The position numbers and the translations under genes were made by a program. This document shows, one piece after another, positions 58,804 through 64,000 of a DNA stretch of 64,000 nucleotides. Source of the DNA: Variovorax sp. PBL-E5 (lineage in GTDB: Bacteria > Pseudomonadota > Gammaproteobacteria > Burkholderiales > Burkholderiaceae_C); contig NZ_LR594674.1 in NCBI RefSeq assembly GCF_901827185.1, positions 7,038 to 71,037 of the forward strand, read 5' to 3'. Every line of letters begins with the position of its first letter. Within the stretch, counting starts at the first letter, position 1. The notes under the pieces were generated by a model. That model ran no database searches, was not told the DNA's origin, and saw nothing but the letters and a program-made list of their open reading frames with translations.

Positions 58804-61337
58804 GCTGCCACCCCATAGTCAGAAAGTTTCAAATTGCGGCCGGCGAGCCATTCATGCACCCAGGCATCGCCGAACTTGGCTTCGAGGCTCTTGATAGCCG
58901 CCACGGATTCCTTGTCGGACGCGCCGACGAACGCCAGGGCCAGCGGGCCTAGAGCCAGGTCGTAGAGTCGCCGGCCGTTCTCGGAAACGTAGTAGTACTG
59001 CCGCTTCGGAATGGCCGTAGCCAGAATCTCAATCTGGCGAGCGTTGAGGCCCATGCGGCGATAGAGCGCCGCCGTGTCCTCATCGCGGGCGTACACGTTG
59101 GGCAGGAAAATCTTGGTTGCGGTCGATTCCACGATCACGTCCAAGATGCCCGAGTTCGCCGCGTCGGAAAGGCTCTGCGTTGCCATGAGCACCAGGCAGT
59201 TCGCCTTGCGCAGCACCTTGAGCCATTCCCGAATCTTGGCGCGGAACGCCGGGTGTCCCAGCATCAGCCAGGCTTCGTCCAGGATGATGACGGCCGGCTG
59301 GCCTTTCAGGCTGCGCTCGATGCGGCGGAACAGGTAGAGCAGCGTCGGCAGGGCGTATTTCTCGCCCAGGTTCATCAGCTCTTCGATTTCAAAAACGGTG
59401 AAGTCGGTGAGCGACAAACCATCTTCTTCGGCATCGAGCAGATGGCCCATGTTGCCGTCCACCGTGTACTGCCGGATCGCCTCGCGGATCGCTTCATCCT
59501 GGATCGTCACGCTGAATTCGGACAGCGTGCGCGCTCCGCTGGCGTGCATGCTCATGATCGCGTTCCCGATCTCATTGCGTTGCGCCGGGGTGGTTTCCAC
59601 GTTGTTCAGCGCAAGGATCGTGTCGATCCACTCCATCGCCCAAGCCCGATCACTCTTCGACTCCAGGAACTGCAGAGGGCAGAAGGCCAGCTTGTCGTCA
59701 TCGGCCGCCACGGTGAAGTGCTTGCCGCCCGTGGCCTTGGCCAAGGGGTACATGGACATGCCTTTGTCGAAGGCGTAGATCGACATGCCTTGATAGCGAC
59801 GGAGCTGCGCCGCGATCAACGCAAGGTGCGTTGACTTGCCGGCACCCGTGGGACCGAACATGAAGGTGTGGCCCAGGTCGCGCACATGCAGGTTGAGACG
59901 GAACGGCGTGGCACCGTGCGTCACGCAATGCATGAGTGCCGGCGACAGCGGCGGATACATCGGGCAAGGCGCTTTGTTGAGGCCCGTCCAGATCGTGCTT
60001 GTCGGCAGCAGATCGGCCAGGTTCATCGTGTTGATGAGCGGGCGGCGAACGTTCTCCACGCCGTGGCCCGGAAGGCTTCCCAGGTAGGCGTCCAGCGTGT
60101 TGATTGTCTCGATCCGCGCAGCGAAGCCCAGGCGGTTGATGGCCTTTTCTACCTGGCGTGCAGAGGTTTCCAGCTTTTCGCGGTCTTCGTCCATCAGGAC
60201 GACGACGCTGGTGTAGTACCCCACCGCGACCAGGCCGCTATTGACCTCGGCAATCGCAGACTCGGCATCGTTCACCATGGACATGGCGTCCTGGTCCACC
60301 GAGCCGGTATTCGTGTTGAAAACCTGGTCGAAGAAGCCACGGATTTTTTGCTTCCACTTCTTGCGGAACTTGTCCAGGTGCTTCACGGCTTCATGCGAGT
60401 CCATGAAGATGAAGCGGCTCGACCAGCGGTATTCGACGGGCAGCTCGCCCAGGGCGGTCAAGACTCCCGGTGTTGACTCCAGAGGAAAGCCCTCGATGGC
60501 AACGACCTGGACGAACTTGCGGCCGATCTTGGGCACCACGCCGCCGAACAGTTCCTGGCCGCCGATCACGGCATCCAGGTACATCGGGTTGCTGGGCAGC
60601 AGCACGGGGTGATCCATGCCCGTGATGCAGAACTGCAGCCACCGCAGCAGATCGTCATGCGTGACCGTGGAGCCGTCTTCGTTCACCACCTTGTTCCCAC
60701 GCAGGCGCTGCAGCTTGACGGCCGACGACAGGCGCGATTCGATGCTGGTGCATTCGCGCTTGAAGTAGTCGATCAAGCCTTGCGTGCGGGCCTTGTTGCC
60801 GGGTGTCTTCGCTTCGTCATCGAACATCAGTTCAACGAACTTGCTTTGCGCCAGAAGCGGCGGAAAGTAGGTCATCGTGACGATGAAATAGCCCTCGTAC
60901 ATCGTGCCCAGGCCCTCGAAGAGTCGGCGGCGCTCTTCGTCCATGGCGGCCGACACCGGATCGGGGAAATGCGACAGGCCCGTTTCGGTGTAGTTGGGTG
61001 CCGGCCGGCGCACGGCATCGACGTGGAGCATCCAGCCGTTACCCAGGCCCGCGAGCGCCTGATTGATGCGGAACGACACCATTTCCCGCTGTTCATCGGT
61101 GCTGCTTGCGTTGTCGTCGCCCTTGTAGAGCCAAGAGGCGATGAACGACCCGTTCTTACCCACGATCACGCCGTCATCGACCATGGCGGCGTAGTTGAGT
61201 AGATCGGCCAGGCCGGCGTCCTTGGAACGATGCTTTTTGAGCTTCAATTCCGCATCGACGGCTCGGATGCGAGCGAACAGGATGAGCAGCAGCAAGGCAC
61301 CGAGCGCCGCGATGCCAATTGCGATTGCTTCGATCAT
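58800..61337 (-). CDS. trbE: TrbE (VirB4-like) ATPase
   Basis: 845-aa energising ATPase of the T4SS. An N-terminal membrane segment (IGIAALGALLLLILFARI), then CagE/TrbE domain. Walker A GPTGAGKSTHLALIAAQL and Walker B PAVIILDEAWLMLG in the C-terminal half, followed by LMATQSLSDAA. Overlaps trbD by ATGA. Confidence 0.96.
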   Translation of the reverse strand: MIEAIAIGIAALGALLLLILFARIRAVDAELKLKKHRSKDAGLADLLNYAAMVDDGVIVGKNGSFIASWLYKGDDNASSTDEQREMVSFRINQALAGLGNGWMLHVDAVRRPAPNYTETGLSHFPDPVSAAMDEERRRLFEGLGTMYEGYFIVTMTYFPPLLAQSKFVELMFDDEAKTPGNKARTQGLIDYFKRECTSIESRLSSAVKLQRLRGNKVVNEDGSTVTHDDLLRWLQFCITGMDHPVLLPSNPMYLDAVIGGQELFGGVVPKIGRKFVQVVAIEGFPLESTPGVLTALGELPVEYRWSSRFIFMDSHEAVKHLDKFRKKWKQKIRGFFDQVFNTNTGSVDQDAMSMVNDAESAIAEVNSGLVAVGYYTSVVVLMDEDREKLETSARQVEKAINRLGFAARIETINTLDAYLGSLPGHGVENVRRPLINTMNLADLLPTSTIWTGLNKAPCPMYPPLSPALMHCVTHGATPFRLNLHVRDLGHTFMFGPTGAGKSTHLALIAAQLRRYQGMSIYAFDKGMSMYPLAKATGGKHFTVAADDDKLAFCPLQFLESKSDRAWAMEWIDTILALNNVETTPAQRNEIGNAIMSMHASGARTLSEFSVTIQDEAIREAIRQYTVDGNMGHLLDAEEDGLSLTDFTVFEIEELMNLGEKYALPTLLYLFRRIERSLKGQPAVIILDEAWLMLGHPAFRAKIREWLKVLRKANCLVLMATQSLSDAANSGILDVIVESTATKIFLPNVYARDEDTAALYRRMGLNARQIEILATAIPKRQYYYVSENGRRLYDLALGPLALAFVGASDKESVAAIKSLEAKFGDAWVHEWLAGRNLKLSDYGVAA

Positions 61338-61645
61338 TTGTATTGCTTCCCTTGGCTATTCGGGTTCAGTCGGAAAGGCGTGCTGCGCGCTGGGTAGTAC
61401 CCCTTGTACTTACGGTGACGCAGGTACACGAAGCGCAGCTTGGGATCGGACTTCGCCATGAGCCGGCACGCGAAGAGCGCACCGAACCACAGCAGAAGCC
61501 CGATCACCGTTGCCCTCAGTTCTTGGGCGCTGAAAATCAGAGCGAAGGCCAGAAGACCCGAAAACATCACCAGTTCACGATCCCCACCCATGAACAGGTT
61601 GTCTCGGTTCCCGGCGCGACGAATGGGGATCGTGCGGAGGGCCAT
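61334..61645 (-). CDS. trbD: TrbD (VirB3-like) membrane protein
   Basis: 103 aa with two adjacent hydrophobic helices (LVMFSGLLAFALIFSAQEL, VIGLLLWFGALFACRLM). Starts 2 bp after trbC, overlaps trbE. Partner of TrbE in the inner membrane. Confidence 0.94.
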   Translation of the reverse strand: MALRTIPIRRAGNRDNLFMGGDRELVMFSGLLAFALIFSAQELRATVIGLLLWFGALFACRLMAKSDPKLRFVYLRHRKYKGYYPARSTPFRLNPNSQGKQYK

Positions 61646-61647
61646 CG

Positions 61648-62076
61648 TTAGACCGTGCGGACGCTGTTGGTCAGAACCGATGCGGCCTTGAGCTGGTGCA
61701 TCACGGCATCGCCCAGCGCAGCAATCTCAGCGCCACGGCCGAAGAAGGTGCTCATCACGTTCTGCGCGCCGACCAGGAGGGCCATCACCAGGACGAGGAA
61801 AATCAACGTGCGGAAGAAGCCATTCAGGTCGCCGCCGAAGATCAGCACGCCGCCCGCGATCACGATGCCGATGATCGACAGCGCGAAGGCCACGGGGCCG
61901 GTGACGGAATTGCGCAGGTTCGTCAACCAGCTTTCATAGGGCAGCGAGCCGCCCGTGCCTTCCGAGGCAAAGGCATGCTGTGGAGACAGCAGGAAAAGCA
62001 CCATCAGCAGCGCCGCGCCGATGTAGAACATCGTCGTGCGGTTGATGGCGAAGGGACGGAGAAGAGACGCTTGCAT
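61648..62076 (-). CDS. trbC: TrbC propilin (VirB2-like)
   Basis: 142 aa. A long signal sequence ending near AFASEG, two hydrophobic helices, and the C-terminal processing point GRGAEIA used by TraF in RP4 before cyclisation of the mature pilin. Major pilus subunit. Confidence 0.95.
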   Translation of the reverse strand: MQASLLRPFAINRTTMFYIGAALLMVLFLLSPQHAFASEGTGGSLPYESWLTNLRNSVTGPVAFALSIIGIVIAGGVLIFGGDLNGFFRTLIFLVLVMALLVGAQNVMSTFFGRGAEIAALGDAVMHQLKAASVLTNSVRTV

Positions 62077-62087
62077 TGGAAATACTC

Positions 62088-63050
62088 CTAGAGGGTTTTG
62101 GTGATGTAGCGGCCGTCCACGTACCCGGAAACCTCAAGGATTTCTTGGATGCGGCGACCGCCTTCAGGGGTGCGGGCGATATGAACAACGACATGAACCA
62201 CCTCGCCTATCAGCGGTTCAATTTCGGCCGGTGCCGACTCATTACGGGTAATGAGCGACCTCAGACGAGCCAGGCCAGCGGCTGCGTTGTTGGCGTGGAG
62301 CGTTGCCGCCCCACCCTCGTGCCCGGTGTTCCAGGCATCGAGCAAATCCAACGCTTCCGCCCCACGCACTTCCCCGACCAGAATCCGGTCAGGGCGCATG
62401 CGCAGAGTCGCTTTCAGAAGCGCCGTCATCGGCACTTCCAAGGACGTGTGGTACTGAACGAAGTTTTCAGCGGCGCATTGAATTTCGCCGGTGTCTTCGA
62501 TGATGAAAACGCGCTCCATGGGATCGCAAATCACCATCTCATTGATGATCGCGTTCACGAGCGTGGTCTTGCCCGAGCCAGTGCCGCCAATCACCAGGAT
62601 GTTCCGGTGGTTCTTGACGGCGGCTTTCAGGGCCTCGTACTGGCCCTGCGTCATGGTGCCGGCCTCGACGTATTGCTCCAGCGTGAAGATGGCCACGGCC
62701 TTCTTGCGGATTGCAAACGTGGGCGCAGGCACCACCGGGGGGAGCTGGCCCGCGAAGCGCGAGCCATCAAGCGGCAACTCCCCTTCCAGGATGGGCTTGC
62801 CGCGTGTGACTTCCTTGCCGTGGTAGCCGGCAATGGTTTTGATGATCGCTTCGGACTGCGCCACGCGAAGCGACCCGATGCACTTCATCTTTTCGCCAAG
62901 CCGTTCCTGCCACAGCTTGCCGTCCGCGTTAAGCATGATTTCGACCGTGCGAGGGTCATTCAATGCACCCAAGAGCAGCGGCCCCATGTCGCGTTCCAAT
63001 TTCTTCTTGGCCCGCTCTTTGAGCGTTGAGAAGTCTTCTGTGTCTGCCAT
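62088..63050 (-). CDS. trbB: TrbB (VirB11-like) hexameric ATPase
   Basis: 320-aa traffic ATPase: Walker [29 protein letters not shown], Walker B/His box [20 protein letters not shown], and [19 protein letters not shown] 63050 ([10 protein letters not shown]) matches RP4; the extended frame beyond is the promoter region. First gene of the trb operon. Confidence 0.96.
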   Translation of the reverse strand: MADTEDFSTLKERAKKKLERDMGPLLLGALNDPRTVEIMLNADGKLWQERLGEKMKCIGSLRVAQSEAIIKTIAGYHGKEVTRGKPILEGELPLDGSRFAGQLPPVVPAPTFAIRKKAVAIFTLEQYVEAGTMTQGQYEALKAAVKNHRNILVIGGTGSGKTTLVNAIINEMVICDPMERVFIIEDTGEIQCAAENFVQYHTSLEVPMTALLKATLRMRPDRILVGEVRGAEALDLLDAWNTGHEGGAATLHANNAAAGLARLRSLITRNESAPAEIEPLIGEVVHVVVHIARTPEGGRRIQEILEVSGYVDGRYITKTL

Positions 63051-63302
63051 GTCCGTCCTGTTCCATTTCGTTCGTCGTATTCTACACGGACAAACGATAT
63101 ACCGAACAGGAAAGCAAGGCAAGCCAAAGCCTTCAACGAACTGTTACCCCTGTTGACAAATGGGGTGCCCGGTTGAAGGCTGCGGGGTGAAAGGAGGCGC
63201 TGGCTGGCGAGTTGCGCGGCTGGCTGGCGGCTGGATTGCTACCCAGCGAAGCGGCAATCCCCGTGAATGGGGGCTTTAGCCGCTAAAAATTTCCCTCTGG
63301 CG
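63051..63302 (-). promoter_or_regulatory. trbB promoter region with TrbA-operator-like site and KorB operator
   Basis: On the minus strand -10 TAGAAT (63077-63082) with a -35 (TTCGGT) 17 bp upstream, overlapped by CGATATACCG (63095-63104), which resembles the TrbA site CGATATATCG. A perfect KorB operator TTTAGCCGCTAAA lies at 63275-63287, just after trbA. TrbA and KorB together repress trb in IncP-1. Confidence 0.8.
63275..63287. promoter_or_regulatory. KorB operator between trbB and trbA
   Basis: TTTAGCCGCTAAA, perfect, immediately downstream of the trbA stop and about 190 bp upstream of the trbB promoter; KorB can act at such distances. Confidence 0.9.
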
Positions 63303-63680
63303 TCAGGACTTTTTGCCTTTATTTTTGGCTATTTGCTTCCTGTTCGCCTCATCCCATTGCCGCACTGTGAATGCCTGGTACTCGTTGAGGATCGCCGCTA
63401 TGCGTGCGAACCCGTCCGGGAGACTCTTGGGGGCCTTGCCCCCGGACAAGGCGTCCAGCGTTGCCTTGTCCAAGTCGGTCATTTCCAAAAGGGTCGGCAA
63501 TGGGACGCTCAAGGCGTCCGCAATGGAACCCATGATCTTGAGGGAAGGATTGGCCTTCCCGTTGGTCAAGTCGGACAGGAATGATATGGACATTCCTGCC
63601 TTCTCGGCGAGGTCATGCTTCGTCATCCCTTGCTCTTCGAGCAGGCGTAAGACGTTCGTAAAGAATATCTGGTTGTACAC
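63303..63680 (-). CDS. trbA: TrbA transfer repressor
   Basis: A 125-aa repressor with a Cro/CI-type helix-turn-helix (GMTKHDLAEKAGMSISFLSDLTNGKANPSL) and a C-terminal segment (ILNEYQAFTVRQWDEANRKQ) similar to KorA/KlcB dimerisation segments. Controls the traJ, traK, traG and trbB promoters. Confidence 0.94.
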   Translation of the reverse strand: MYNQIFFTNVLRLLEEQGMTKHDLAEKAGMSISFLSDLTNGKANPSLKIMGSIADALSVPLPTLLEMTDLDKATLDALSGGKAPKSLPDGFARIAAILNEYQAFTVRQWDEANRKQIAKNKGKKS

Positions 63681-63714
63681 GGTCGGCTATGCCTTGCGAT
63701 CCGCAGCTCAAAAT

Positions 63715-63760
63715 TTTAGCCGCTAAAGTTCTTGACGGGGAGACCGTGTTTAGCTAAACT
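63715..63760 (+). promoter_or_regulatory. ssb-trfA promoter with KorB and KorA operators
   Basis: KorB TTTAGCCGCTAAA (63715-63727), -35 TTGACG (63732-63737), 17 bp, -10 TAAACT (63755-63760), KorA GTTTAGCTAAAC (63748-63759) over the -10. Same arrangement as the korA promoter; drives ssb and trfA in IncP-1. The divergent trbA promoter lies in the same gap. Confidence 0.93.
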
Positions 63761-63790
63761 TCGAGTTCTCTAGCGCAAGAAAATCAATGC

Positions 63791-63979
63791 ATGAGCCTAA
63801 ACAGGTTCCAATTTATCGGTAATCTTACCCGCGATGAAGGGGGGAGCGATACATCGAGCTGCAGAGCCGATGTGATCCCCGCCCCTGGCGTCCAATCGGC
63901 CGTTTTGATACCGATGCGTCGAGCGACGGCAGGAGTTACGTCGCCGAATCACCCGCCGTTGGCATTTGCCGTGGCGTAA
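63791..63979 (+). pseudogene. ssb: ssb, 5' fragment (broken after about 15 codons)
   Basis: MSLNRFQFIGNLTRD matches the start of the IncP-1 single-stranded DNA-binding protein. From about base 63836 the frame changes to unrelated sequence (EGGSDTSSCRADVIP...) and ends at 63979. The OB fold is missing, so no SSB can come from this copy. The junction begins ggggggagcg, suggesting a mobile-element end, but I do not recognise it. trfA, normally next, is not in the window. Confidence 0.75.
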
Positions 63980-64000
63980 TTTTCATTCGGAGGAACCTCA
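63840..64000. other. Unassigned sequence replacing the rest of ssb
   Basis: Starts ggggggagcgatacatcgag and runs to the window edge with no recognised gene; ends cggaggaacctca, which could be a ribosome site for a gene beginning just outside. Likely the first bases of an inserted element. Confidence 0.4.

Overview
The window is most of an IncP-1 plasmid, best fitting the beta subgroup, with a broad-host-range backbone and a large accessory load. Evidence for IncP-1: oriV iterons of the TGACACTTGAGGGGC type, KorA (GTTTAGCTAAAC), KorB (TTTAGC[C/G]GCTAAA) and KorC (TAGGGCATTTTGCCCTA) operators, and complete, co-linear kor/kle/kfr, tra and trb blocks. The kle operon is reduced to kleA, kleE and kleF, and traC is long, as in the beta type. 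IS1071, IS91- and IS21-family elements, a class 3 integron remnant and an amidase cassette point to a betaproteobacterial, Comamonadaceae-like host (inference). The map looks circular and cut inside the accessory region: the ssb start lies at the right end and trfA is outside the window.

Layout. 1-6003: two inverted copies of an IS91-family element flank an amidase-signature hydrolase gene and a LuxR-type regulator, the only obvious catabolic cargo. 6004-9207: an intact 3204-bp IS1071. 9208-15054: patchwork of an IS21-family remnant (istB), a truncated class 3-type integrase with its attI-like region, one qac (SMR efflux) cassette with attC, the tnpR/tnpA end of a Tn21-subgroup transposon (tnpA broken by an amber codon), and a 45-codon gene start typical of integrative elements. 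15055-20926: a second IS1071 interrupted by a complete 2663-bp IS21-family element with 5-bp target duplication. The accessory block therefore sits between trfA and oriV, a usual IncP-1 loading site.

20927-31350: oriV and the control/stability region: a small KorC-regulated gene, klcA, klcB, korC, kleA-kleE-kleF, korA/incC, korB, kfrA, a Fic/VbhA-like toxin-antitoxin pair, kfrB and kfrC. 31373-45149: transfer region 1 (traM-L-K, oriT, traJ-I-H-G-F-E-D-C): DNA processing, coupling protein, pilin cyclase, topoisomerase and an exported primase. 45150-49320: second loading site between traC and the trb genes, with a ParA-type resolvase, a lower-GC gene for a 712-aa SMC/ABC-like ATPase with a Rad50-type CPYC hook, a resolvase C-terminal fragment and an antitoxin fragment. 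49305-63680: nuclease and upf30.5, then trbP through trbB (mating-pair formation) and trbA. 63715-64000: the trfA/ssb promoter with ssb broken after about 15 codons.

How it works together: TraI/J/K/H form the relaxosome at oriT, TraG couples it to the Trb type IV secretion channel, and TrbC pilin is matured by TraF and TrbP. KorA, KorB, KorC and TrbA tie replication, partitioning and transfer into one repression network. The best candidate for an undescribed system is the SMC/ABC-like ATPase gene at 46285-48423. No tRNA, rRNA or CRISPR was seen.
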